A stretch of DNA of 6,060 bases from NCBI GenBank assembly GCA_010031985.1, contig RGYP01000115.1, forward strand, positions 1 to 6,060, in the 5' to 3' direction. The notes under the pieces were generated by a model that saw only the letters and a program-made list of their open reading frames with translations, did no database searches and was not told the origin of the DNA. The position numbers and the translations under genes are program-made. The DNA is from Gammaproteobacteria bacterium (GTDB lineage Bacteria > Pseudomonadota > Gammaproteobacteria > Steroidobacterales > Steroidobacteraceae). Shown here one piece after another: positions 1 to 6,060 of the stretch (position 1 is the stretch's first letter; each line of letters opens with the position of its first letter).

Positions 1-1
1 G

Positions 2-1363
2 CTCTATGAAATCGCGCACAGCCGCTTGCGCGAGCTCTTCACGCTCGCGGTGTTGCTGGTGGCGCTCGGGGCTGCATGGATTTCGCATGCGGCGGGGGTA
101 TCGATGGCAACCGGCGCGTTTCTGGCCGGCGTGATGCTCGCCGAGACCGAGTATCGTCATCAGGTCGAGGCGGTCATCAGGCCTTTCCGCGACATCTTGC
201 TCGGCCTGTTTTTCATTTCGGTCGGCATGATGCTCGATCTACGCGTACTGCAGGCGGACTGGGCATTGATCATCGTCGTCTTGCTGGTGATGACGACGCT
301 CAAGCTCGCGCTGATGACCGCAGCGGGTCGACTCTACGGCATGCCACCCTTCAAGGCGGTGCGTACGGGCGTCGTGCTGTCGGTGGGTGGCGAGTTCGGC
401 ATCGCGATTCTCACCATCCTGATGCAGGGTGACGTCGTCGAGGATCGTGTCACGCAGCCCTTGTTGGTCGCGATCGTGCTCAGCATGGTGACGGCGCCGT
501 TGTTGCTGCGTCAGAACCGCCGAATCGCCCGCTGGTTGCTGCGCGAGGAGGGCCCGCCCGGCAAGCCCGAGCCGACGGCCGAGGAGCGCGCGACCGCCGA
601 GCTCGCGGCCCGCGAGCACGTCATTCTTTGTGGTTTCGGTCGCGTGGGTCAAAACCTCGCGCGCGTTCTCGAGTCGAACGGGTTCGAGTTCATCGCGATG
701 GATCTGGATCCGGCGCGGGTGAGGGCGGCGCGTACGGCGGGTTTGCCGGTGATCTACGGCGACTCCTCGGACACCGATTTGTTGCGCGAGGTCGGCCTCG
801 CCCATGCCAACACGGTGGTGATCACCTTTGCCGATCCGGCAGTGGCGCTCGGTATCGTCAAGGCCGTCCGCTCGCTGCGGGGCGACGTTCCGGTGCTCGT
901 ACGCACCGCCGACGATTCGCGGCTCGAAGAGCTGATGGCCGCGGGCGCAACCGAAGTGGTGCCCGAAACTTTTGAGGCGAGCCTGATGCTCGCATCGCAC
1001 GCGTTGATGTTGCTCAAGCAGCCGGTGTCGCGCGTGGTACGCACCATCGGTCATATCCGCAACGAACGCTATGCGGCCTTGCGTGGTTTGCTGCGCGGCG
1101 AGACCTCGCTGCCCGAGGAGGACGACCTCGATCGCGAAGAACTCAGGACCGTGGTGTTACCGCCGGGCGCGTGGGCGATCGGCCGCAATCTCGCCGAGTT
1201 GCAGGGGCGTGGCTACGCGGTGCGCACCGAGAGCGTGCTGCGGCACGGCATCGTCGGTCGCAACCCCGATGCGGGCCTGCGATTGCAGCAGGGCGATGAG
1301 TTGGTGCTGGTCGGCAGTCCCGAGGCCCTCGAGCACGCCGAGCAGGTCTTGCTTGCAGGTTGA
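2..1363 (+). CDS. KefB/KefC-like monovalent cation:proton antiporter (CPA2), 5' partial
   Basis: This inner-membrane antiporter would exchange K+ or Na+ for H+, gated by a cytoplasmic nucleotide-binding domain. The frame is open from base 2, so 453 C-terminal residues are visible. The TTG at base 26 is only an internal Leu codon; the real start and the first membrane segments lie outside the window. Visible residues about 12-170 hold some six hydrophobic segments of the Na+/H+ exchanger domain, including the family-typical stretch LLGLFFISVGMMLD. An RCK/TrkA-N domain begins near residue 205 with the Rossmann motif GFGRVG (211-216) and an acidic strand end (MDLD). A TrkA-C domain fills about 380-453. 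The loop corresponding to KefC's gating motif HALESDIEP reads HQVEAVIRP, so two acidic positions are replaced. No KefF/KefG ancillary gene is visible. Family assignment is firm; the ion carried and glutathione gating are not determined. The gene ends 14 bp from a convergent gene. Confidence 0.93.
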   Translation, partial: LYEIAHSRLRELFTLAVLLVALGAAWISHAAGVSMATGAFLAGVMLAETEYRHQVEAVIRPFRDILLGLFFISVGMMLDLRVLQADWALIIVVLLVMTTLKLALMTAAGRLYGMPPFKAVRTGVVLSVGGEFGIAILTILMQGDVVEDRVTQPLLVAIVLSMVTAPLLLRQNRRIARWLLREEGPPGKPEPTAEERATAELAAREHVILCGFGRVGQNLARVLESNGFEFIAMDLDPARVRAARTAGLPVIYGDSSDTDLLREVGLAHANTVVITFADPAVALGIVKAVRSLRGDVPVLVRTADDSRLEELMAAGATEVVPETFEASLMLASHALMLLKQPVSRVVRTIGHIRNERYAALRGLLRGETSLPEEDDLDREELRTVVLPPGAWAIGRNLAELQGRGYAVRTESVLRHGIVGRNPDAGLRLQQGDELVLVGSPEALEHAEQVLLAG

Positions 1364-1377
1364 GCGGCGAGCGGGTT

Positions 1378-2733
1378 TCAGGCGGCCTTCGCGGCCGCCC
1401 GCAGTGACTCGCGCAAGATCTCGACGGCGCTGCGTATTTCGTCTTCCGTGGAGATGAACGGCGGCGCCAATGCCAAAGTTTCTCCGGTGAAGCGCGGCAT
1501 CAGCCCCCGATTCATCGCCTGCTCGAAAACCTGATATGCCCGCAGCGCGGGTTTGCCCGGCACCGGCGTGACGTCGACCGCTGCCGCCAAGCCAAGATTG
1601 CGGATGTCGGCGACCAGCGGCTCGCCGCGCAGCGAGTGCACGGCCTCTTCGAGCACCGGCGCGAGTGCGGCGGCGCGATCGAGGAGTTTGCGATGTTGCA
1701 TCTCATCGAGCGTGGCGTGGGCTGCAGCCACGCCGAGTGGATGGGCCGAGTAGGTGTAGCCGTGAAAGAACTCGATCAGGTGCTCGGGCCCGGTCATGAA
1801 CGCATCGTAGATCGCTGCCGAGGCGATCACGCCACCGAGCGGTACCGCCGCATTGTTGACGGCTTTGGCAAAAGTGATCAGATCAGGCTCGACATCAAAG
1901 AATTTGTTCGCGAAAGGGGTGCCGAGGCGACCGAAGCCCGTGATGACTTCGTCGAAGATCAGCAGGATGCCATGCTTGGTGCAGATCTCGCGCAGTCGCT
2001 TGAGATAGCCCTTGGGCGGCACGATCACGCCGGTCGAGCCCTGCATGGGTTCGACGATGACCGCCGCGATGTTGCTGGCGTCGTGCAGCGCGACGATGCG
2101 CTCGAGCTCGTCGGCCAGATGCAGGCCCCACTCGGGCTGACCCCGCGAATAACCCATCTTCGCCGGCTCGAACGTGTGGGGCAGGTGATCGACGCCCGGA
2201 ATCATCAGTGGCGCGAACATTTTGCGGTTGGTCGGGATGCCACCCACCGAGATACCACCCATACCGACGCCGTGATATCCGCGCTCGCGACCGATGATGC
2301 GCGAGCGCGTGCCGTCGCCACGAGCGCGATGATAAGCCACGGCGATTTTGAGGGCGGTGTCGACCGCCTCGGACCCCGAATTGACGAAGAAAACTTTGTC
2401 GTTCGGACGGCCGGCGAACTCGGCGATACGGCTCGCGAGCGTAAAAGCTGCCGGGTGCCCCATCTGGAAGCTCGGACTGAAGTCGAGCGTGGCGACCTGT
2501 CGCTGCACGGCCTCGACCACGCGCTCGGGTGAATGACCGAGCGGGCAGCACCAGAGCCCCGAGAGACCATCGAAAACGCGCCGGCCATCGACCAGCTTGT
2601 AGTAAGCGCCCTTGCCCGAGGCGATGAGTCGCGGATGGGCCTTGAAATGTCGGTTGTGGGTGAAGGGCATCCACCAGGCTTGCAGGGCGGTCTCGCCCGG
2701 TACGGCGGCGTGATCCAGAGTTACGGCGTTCAT
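1378..2733 (-). CDS. Class III omega-amino acid:pyruvate aminotransferase (beta-alanine:pyruvate type)
   Basis: A 451-residue PLP enzyme of fold type I, about the length of the Pseudomonas putida omega-amino acid:pyruvate aminotransferase, which it resembles throughout. The expected reaction is beta-alanine (or another omega-amino acid or amine) plus pyruvate to the semialdehyde plus L-alanine, in the cytoplasm. Visible landmarks: substrate-pocket motif GLW (59-61), phosphate-cup motif NSGSEA (118-123), GYHG (152-155), D261 in FDEVITGFGR (pyridine-nitrogen contact), K290 in FAKAV (Schiff-base lysine), YTYSAHP (326-332) and R414 (candidate carboxylate-binding arginine). All key residues are present, so it should be active. 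The start ATG (2733-2731) overlaps the TGA of the upstream class I aminotransferase as ATGA and has a strong Shine-Dalgarno site, which supports this start and translational coupling. The exact donor is uncertain: related class III enzymes use putrescine, taurine or aromatic amines. No semialdehyde dehydrogenase gene is in view. Confidence 0.92.
   Translation of the reverse strand: MNAVTLDHAAVPGETALQAWWMPFTHNRHFKAHPRLIASGKGAYYKLVDGRRVFDGLSGLWCCPLGHSPERVVEAVQRQVATLDFSPSFQMGHPAAFTLASRIAEFAGRPNDKVFFVNSGSEAVDTALKIAVAYHRARGDGTRSRIIGRERGYHGVGMGGISVGGIPTNRKMFAPLMIPGVDHLPHTFEPAKMGYSRGQPEWGLHLADELERIVALHDASNIAAVIVEPMQGSTGVIVPPKGYLKRLREICTKHGILLIFDEVITGFGRLGTPFANKFFDVEPDLITFAKAVNNAAVPLGGVIASAAIYDAFMTGPEHLIEFFHGYTYSAHPLGVAAAHATLDEMQHRKLLDRAAALAPVLEEAVHSLRGEPLVADIRNLGLAAAVDVTPVPGKPALRAYQVFEQAMNRGLMPRFTGETLALAPPFISTEDEIRSAVEILRESLRAAAKAA
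1381..1399. other. GC hairpin at the convergent gene junction
   Basis: A perfect 7-bp stem (GGCGGCC pairing with GGCCGCC, loop TTCGC) lies 17 bases beyond the antiporter stop codon and inside the last codons of the convergent class III aminotransferase. It could help end transcription from either side. No T-run follows it on either strand, and the same bases encode the Ala-rich tail of the aminotransferase, so it may be coincidental. It is not a canonical intrinsic terminator. Confidence 0.25.
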
Positions 2734-3920
2734 CGTTTCATCACCTCTGCGAGGCCGGCAGCCACTCGCTCCACGTTCGCCGGACTGATACCCGCAATGT
2801 TGATGCGGCCATCGGGTGCCATGTAGATGTGGTGCACGTCGCGTGCCCGGGTGACCTGCTCGGGCGAGAGCGGCAGCCGCGAGAACATGCCGCGCTGGCG
2901 CTTGATCCAGCCGAAGTCGCTGCCGCTCGCGGCGCTCAGACGCTCGGCGAGCAAGGTGCGCAAAGAATTGATGCGATGCGCCATGTGCTGCAGCTCGGTC
3001 ATCCAGTCTTGGCGCAATTCAGGCTGCGACAACACACGATCGACGACCGCCGCGCCATGATCGGGCGGCATCGACCAGAGGGTGCGCGCAAGTCTGCCGA
3101 GCTGACCGCTGACGATCGAGGCGGGTTCGCTGCCGGCGGCGAGCACGGCTAGCAGACCCGTGCGTTCGCGATAGATGCCGAAATTCTTTGAGCAGGATAC
3201 TGCGACCAGAAGTTCGGGGACGGCACGCGCGATGATGCGGATCGAGTTCGCATCGCGATCGAGATCTTCGCCGAGGCCCTGGTACGCCATGTCGAGGAAA
3301 GGCAGCAGACGACGTCGTGCGAGCACCTCGGCGACGGCGTTCCACTGGCCGACGTCGAGATCCTGACCGGTCGGGTTGTGGCAGCAGGCATGCAACAACA
3401 CCGGCGAACCCGCCGGCAGCGCATCGAGTGTCGATAACATGCGCTCGAACTCGAGCGTGTTGGTCGCTGCGTTGTAATAGGGGTATTTTTCGATTTGCAA
3501 CCCGGCATTGCCGAGCAGCGGAATGTGGTTGGCCCAGGTCGGGTCACTCACGTGGATGGCTGCGCCGGGTTTCGCCGCCACTAGCAGCGCCGCGCCGAGG
3601 CGCAGTGCGCCGCTGCCGCCCGGGGTCTGCGCGAGCGCGAGATCGCCTTTGCGGCCGACGAGGTCGCTGCCAAAGGTGAGTGCGGCCACCTGCGTATTGA
3701 AGCCCGGGTTGCCGATGGGTGAGAGGTAGGTCTTGCTGGCCTGAGCCGCAAGCATTTCCTGTTCCGCGCGTTTGACGGCGCGCGGCACCGGGGTTTTACC
3801 CGCCTCGTCCTTGTAGACGCCTACGCCGAGATCGACCTTGTCGGGCGACTCGTCTTTCTGAAAAGCAGCAGAAACACCGAGGATGGGATCGGGCGGGACG
3901 CGCGTGAGGGTCTCGAGCAT
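2730..3920 (-). CDS. Aspartate/aromatic amino acid aminotransferase (AspC/TyrB family, class I)
   Basis: A cytoplasmic PLP aminotransferase exchanging amino groups between aspartate or aromatic amino acids and 2-oxoglutarate. From the ATG at 3920 it has 396 residues, the size of E. coli AspC, and starts like that family (MLETLTRVPPDPILG). Visible residues: TPGGSGALR (99-107, phosphate contacts), W129 stacking on PLP, N182 in CHNPTG, D210 and Y213 in LDMAYQG, K245 in SCSKNFG (Schiff base), R253, R279 (matching the distal-carboxylate arginine 292 of the pig enzyme) and R372 in GRINIAG (alpha-carboxylate). The carboxylate-binding pair argues for dicarboxylate substrates, but AspC and TyrB cannot be separated by eye, so no symbol is given. 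No stop codon separates it in frame from the receptor sequence upstream. The start at 3920 is chosen because family similarity begins exactly there and a candidate promoter precedes it. Its TGA overlaps the next gene's ATG by 4 bases. The Shine-Dalgarno site is weak (AGG, 6 bases before the ATG). Confidence 0.92.
   Translation of the reverse strand: MLETLTRVPPDPILGVSAAFQKDESPDKVDLGVGVYKDEAGKTPVPRAVKRAEQEMLAAQASKTYLSPIGNPGFNTQVAALTFGSDLVGRKGDLALAQTPGGSGALRLGAALLVAAKPGAAIHVSDPTWANHIPLLGNAGLQIEKYPYYNAATNTLEFERMLSTLDALPAGSPVLLHACCHNPTGQDLDVGQWNAVAEVLARRRLLPFLDMAYQGLGEDLDRDANSIRIIARAVPELLVAVSCSKNFGIYRERTGLLAVLAAGSEPASIVSGQLGRLARTLWSMPPDHGAAVVDRVLSQPELRQDWMTELQHMAHRINSLRTLLAERLSAASGSDFGWIKRQRGMFSRLPLSPEQVTRARDVHHIYMAPDGRINIAGISPANVERVAAGLAEVMKR
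2740..2748 (-). promoter_or_regulatory. Strong Shine-Dalgarno site for the class III aminotransferase
   Basis: The minus strand reads AGAGGTGAT, a long match to the 16S rRNA 3' end, followed by a 6-base spacer and the ATG at 2733. It lies within the last codons of the upstream aminotransferase. It fixes the start and suggests the second gene can be initiated efficiently by itself as well as by coupling through the ATGA overlap. Confidence 0.8.
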
Positions 3921-5964
3921 GGCGGGCCTGTTTGACTGCGTGACCCCGCCATTATCGCAGCCTGACTCAGCCCGCGCGACCTCCGGGCGGTGTGAAATTC
4001 GGAAAGAAAGATCGCCCCGGTTGCTTGGGTTGGCGCCGCCAGCGACCGAGTTTCCTTTGATGGCGCTACCGCTGCGCCACTGCGTGATCACGCGCGCGCC
4101 GAAGCCGTTACGGTTGGCGCCGAACTGCGCTTCGAGTTCGCGTCGCGGATTACCGACGCTGTCGAATAGCGTATCGCCGTCGAGCAGATCGAGCGTCGGC
4201 AGGTTGCGTGCGATCGTGATCTCGTCGGCCAGCCGTTCGGTGTAAGTGAGCGTGAGCTGTACGCTGCCGCGCCGCGAGAAAGCGAGAAAGCGCTCGCCCA
4301 TCTGCGCCATGCGTGCGCGCCGCGCGGCATCGTCGGCCGGGGCAGCGCCGGCGGGCGGCGCGTTGCCGGCTGGTGCCGTGATCACGATCGGGCCGCCCGC
4401 GTTTGCCGGGCCGCCACGGCCGGAGTTACCGCGAGCCGGGAAGCTCGGCGCTTCGGGCTGCGGTCCCCAGGGGCGCGTCAGGTTGAGGGTGAAGCGCAGC
4501 TCGTCACGATCGCGACCAAAGAAATTGACCGGGCGGGCATCGATGGCTAGCAGTTTGCCGCTGGCATCGCGTTGGAAGCGATCGCGGAATGCGCGCTCGA
4601 GATCGGGCGTCGCCAGCGGCAAGCCGCTGATCACATCGCGCGAGCGAGTGCGGACGTAATCGGCATTGAGATCGAGATCGATATCTTCGTAGGGCCGCGA
4701 CCCGATGCCGAGTTTGAGGACCTGGCGACGATCGGCGGCAAGCAGCGCATTGCCACCGTCGATGCGCGTGATCTCCACCGTTTCACCGCGTACGAAATCG
4801 AAGCTGCGCACGAACGGCGTGGTGATGACCGCGCCGCCGAGTTGTTGCATCGATGGCGCGCCCTGTTCGTCGGTCATCGAGGCGATCACCCGCAGCAGGC
4901 GTCCCGTCGACCAGTTGAGACCAAACCCCGTAGTCTGCAGGCCGCCGACATCGGAGATATCTTCGTAACTTTGGTTGAAGTTGGCGCCGAGTCGGGCGGC
5001 GCGTTCGCCGTCACCGTCGCCGAGACCACGCCACAACGGCAGGTCGACGTTGAGTTGCAGTTCACGCTGGTCGCGTGACAGATCGGTCTTAACGCTGGAG
5101 GTAAAGCGTTGCGAGAAGCTGTCGATGCTGCGGGTGCCGGCGCTGCCCTTGAGCGTGATGCCGACTGCGCCACCGGGCAGCTCGAAAGCGGAACCATTGA
5201 GTACAAGATCGAGGTCTGCCGAGTCGGTACGCGAGGAGGTATTGTTGGCGCCGCCGGTGAGCGAGGTCCTCGAGTCGCTGCGATCAGCATTCAAGGTCGC
5301 AGACCACCGCCAGCCGCGCCTTGCGCCTTGCACGATGCCGCCGAGGTGCGAGTCGAGCGTATCGGCGTCGCGCCGCAGCGGGGCAGGGCCGGCGGCACCC
5401 GGGCGCACACCGAGCAAAGATTCGCGGGCCGTGTCGTCGAGCGTGGCGTTCAGCGTAAAGGCGCTGCCCTCGGCGAGCGGCTTGGCGAGTACGAAGTTGG
5501 CGGTGAGCTGGTCGGTCGCGGGTGCCAAGCTGCGCAGCGCCGCATCGGCATTCGGCGTGCCCGTGGCACCCACGATATTGCGCTGCGATTCGAGTAGTTC
5601 TTCGTCGCGCCGTGCCTTGAGATCGACCTGCCAGCGATCATCGCGACGAATATCCAACCAACTGGCGTTGAGGTCGGCGCCCTCGCGTCCACCCTCGGTG
5701 GTGCCGCGTGCACCGAACTCGCCCGTAAACGCTTTGAAGCGCGGCCGCAACACGATATTGACCACGCGTTGATCGGCGCGATAGCCGTATTTGAGCGCGA
5801 CTTCTTCCGGAAAAATGTCGGTGCGCAGGATCGCTTCGGTCGGCAGGTCACGAATTTCACCGAAACCCGAGATGCGCACACCGTTGATCAGCACGATGGG
5901 TCGTCCGCCACCACGACCACGACTGCTGCCGAGTTGCGGTCCCAGCGCCGTCAACAACTCGGCG
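3921..5964 (-). CDS. TonB-dependent receptor-like outer-membrane protein, broken at both ends
   Basis: An outer-membrane receptor fragment of about 681 codons; ligand unknown. The 5' end (5963 downward) shows a plug domain: AELLTALGPQLG, a Gly/Arg-rich turn, RPIVLINGVRISGFGEIRD, then FPEEVALKYGYRADQRVVN, typical of a plug subfamily common in sphingomonads and Xanthomonadales. Alternating-residue beta strands follow to about 4002, interrupted by a Gly/Pro/Ala-rich loop (about 4320-4475) also seen in relatives. The late-barrel stretch LPTLDLLDGDTLFDSVGNPRR is recognisable. Resemblance stops after NRGDLSF (about 4002); from family memory some 80-100 residues of final strands and the usual aromatic C-terminus are missing. 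The remaining 27 codons to 3921 look non-homologous and run into the aminotransferase without a stop. The signal peptide and any TonB box would lie before the plug and are lost at the fold-back around 5964. Without the last strands an intact barrel is unlikely, so this is a decayed gene or an assembly error. Confidence 0.8.
3951..3959 (-). promoter_or_regulatory. Candidate extended -10 promoter for the aminotransferase pair
   Basis: On the minus strand, TGCGATAAT combines an extended -10 TG with a 5/6 match to TATAAT, about 30 bases before the ATG at 3920. Transcription would start near 3944, giving a leader of roughly 24 bases. No good -35 hexamer lies 16-18 bases upstream; extended -10 promoters can work without one. 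It is an AT-rich word in otherwise GC-rich DNA, placed where an independent promoter for the pair would be expected. It is unproven. Confidence 0.38.
3967..4011 (-). other. Possible displaced C-terminal tail and stop of the receptor, in another frame
   Basis: Shifted from the receptor frame, the minus strand encodes SFFPNFTPPGGRAG followed by TGA (3969-3967). A tail starting with an aromatic-rich strand end followed by a short Pro/Gly stretch would be a reasonable end for an outer-membrane barrel. The stop falls about 46 bases before the aminotransferase ATG, a normal intergenic distance. If this is the original tail, a deletion with a frame change just upstream has removed the last strands. 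The reading rests on the appearance of the tail only. Confidence 0.3.
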
Positions 5965-6060
5965 TGAGTTCGGTCGCCGAGTTGTTGACGGCGCTGGGAC
6001 CGCAACTCGGCAGCAGTCGTGGTCGTGGTGGCGGACGACCCATCGTGCTGATCAACGGTG
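5879..6060. repeat. Perfect 86-base inverted repeat with a 10-base loop at the window edge
   Basis: Bases 5879-5964 and 5975-6060 are exact reverse complements over all 86 positions, with loop TGAGTTCGGT (5965-5974). The right arm is still matching when the window ends, so the true repeat may be longer. Both arms encode the same start of the receptor plug, left on the minus strand and right on the plus strand. Exact identity, the very short loop, the position inside a coding gene and at the edge all suggest a fold-back chimera from amplification or assembly. A real recent inverted duplication is the alternative. Confidence 0.97.
5964..6060 (+). other. Second, plus-strand copy of the receptor plug start (fragment)
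   Basis: Read on the plus strand from 5964, the frame gives VSSVAELLTALGPQLG, then the Gly/Arg turn and RPIVLING, and runs off the window open. It is the same plug segment as on the minus strand at 5879-5963, with a few additional upstream codons supplied by the loop. The VSSV lead-in fits the usual form of this plug subfamily (a short V..V.ELL pattern) better than the minus-strand lead-in DRTH. The loop therefore seems to belong to this copy. Whether a full receptor continues beyond the window on this strand cannot be seen. Confidence 0.6.

Larger units (their letters stand above)
2730..6005 (-). other. Uninterrupted frame joining receptor fragment and aminotransferase
   Basis: No stop codon occurs in this frame from the TGA at 2732-2730 back to the window edge at 6060. 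A gene caller would therefore report one protein of about 1091 residues if it began at the TTG at 6005-6003. Residues 1-14 of that product come from the right arm and loop of the inverted repeat, 15 to about 668 from the receptor, about 669-695 from spacer DNA, and 696-1091 are a complete aminotransferase. A fusion of an exported barrel with a cytoplasmic PLP enzyme makes no topological sense, so it is recorded as a frame and not as a biological product. Confidence 0.7.

Noticed and set aside
26..28. TTG at 26 as the antiporter start
   Set aside because: The frame stays open upstream to base 2 with residues LYEIAHSR that fit the family, and starting here would remove most of the membrane domain.
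239..1054. Long minus-strand open frame opposite the antiporter (271 codons)
   Set aside because: It is rich in His, Arg and Gln without recognisable motifs, as expected for the complement of a GC-rich gene whose plus-strand protein is clearly recognised.
1364..1400. Canonical bidirectional intrinsic terminator between the convergent genes
   Set aside because: There is a GC stem but no T-run on either strand; listed only as a low-confidence hairpin.
1636..2532. Long plus-strand open frame opposite the class III aminotransferase (298 codons)
   Set aside because: It lies wholly within a gene with all catalytic residues intact and shows no domain motif; a composition effect.
3970..3988. Hairpin GCCCG/CGGGC after the receptor as a terminator
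   Set aside because: The stem has only 5 bp with a 9-base loop and no T-run, which is common by chance at this GC content.
4975..5772. Long plus-strand open frame opposite the receptor (265 codons)
   Set aside because: It is Ser/Arg/Pro-rich with no recognisable features and mirrors GC-rich receptor codons.
2730..6005. A genuine bifunctional TonB receptor-aminotransferase fusion protein
   Set aside because: The two parts belong in different compartments, the receptor part lacks its final strands, the linking residues look like translated spacer, and the aminotransferase is complete from its own ATG with a candidate promoter.
5975..6005. TTG at 6005-6003 as the receptor start
   Set aside because: It lies in the right arm of the inverted repeat, antisense to the plug copy there, and gives no signal peptide; the true start is not in the minus-strand sequence shown.
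5879..6060. Phase-variable invertible switch or large regulatory hairpin
   Set aside because: Only 10 bases separate the arms, leaving no promoter or coding segment to invert, no recombinase gene is visible, and the arms are receptor coding sequence.

Overview
The window is GC-rich, densely coding bacterial DNA. It most resembles a gammaproteobacterium of the Xanthomonadales/Nevskiales kind or a relative. This rests on base composition, an outer-membrane TonB-type receptor and a KefB/KefC-like antiporter; lineage is an inference and cannot be fixed from 6 kb.

Layout: (1) bases 2-1363, plus strand: the C-terminal 453 residues of a CPA2 cation:proton antiporter with a cytoplasmic nucleotide-binding (RCK/TrkA) module; its start lies outside the window. 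(2) After 14 bp it converges with two minus-strand aminotransferase genes that overlap by 4 bp (ATGA). These are a class I/II aspartate/aromatic aminotransferase (2730-3920, first) and a class III omega-amino acid:pyruvate aminotransferase (1378-2733, second, with a strong Shine-Dalgarno site). (3) Upstream of them, on the same strand, is a large TonB-dependent-receptor-like gene (about 4002-5963) that is broken at both ends. (4) Bases 5879-6060 form a perfect inverted repeat with 86-base arms and a 10-base loop, reaching the window edge.

The two aminotransferases look like a translationally coupled pair. The first would exchange amino groups between aspartate or aromatic amino acids and 2-oxoglutarate; the second would move amino groups from omega-amino acids such as beta-alanine to pyruvate. 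A candidate extended -10 promoter sits just before the pair.

The main oddities concern the receptor. Its reading frame loses family resemblance where the last barrel strands should begin, and it has no stop codon before the aminotransferase, so one frame runs from the window edge through both. I read this as a 3' deletion or frameshift, not an evolved bifunctional protein. At its other end the gene folds back on itself, and the loop fits the receptor only when read on the plus strand, as expected for a fold-back chimera or an inverted duplication. I found no convincing new biological system. The two receptor breakpoints are what deserve checking. No stretch of 300 bases or more lacks a gene.
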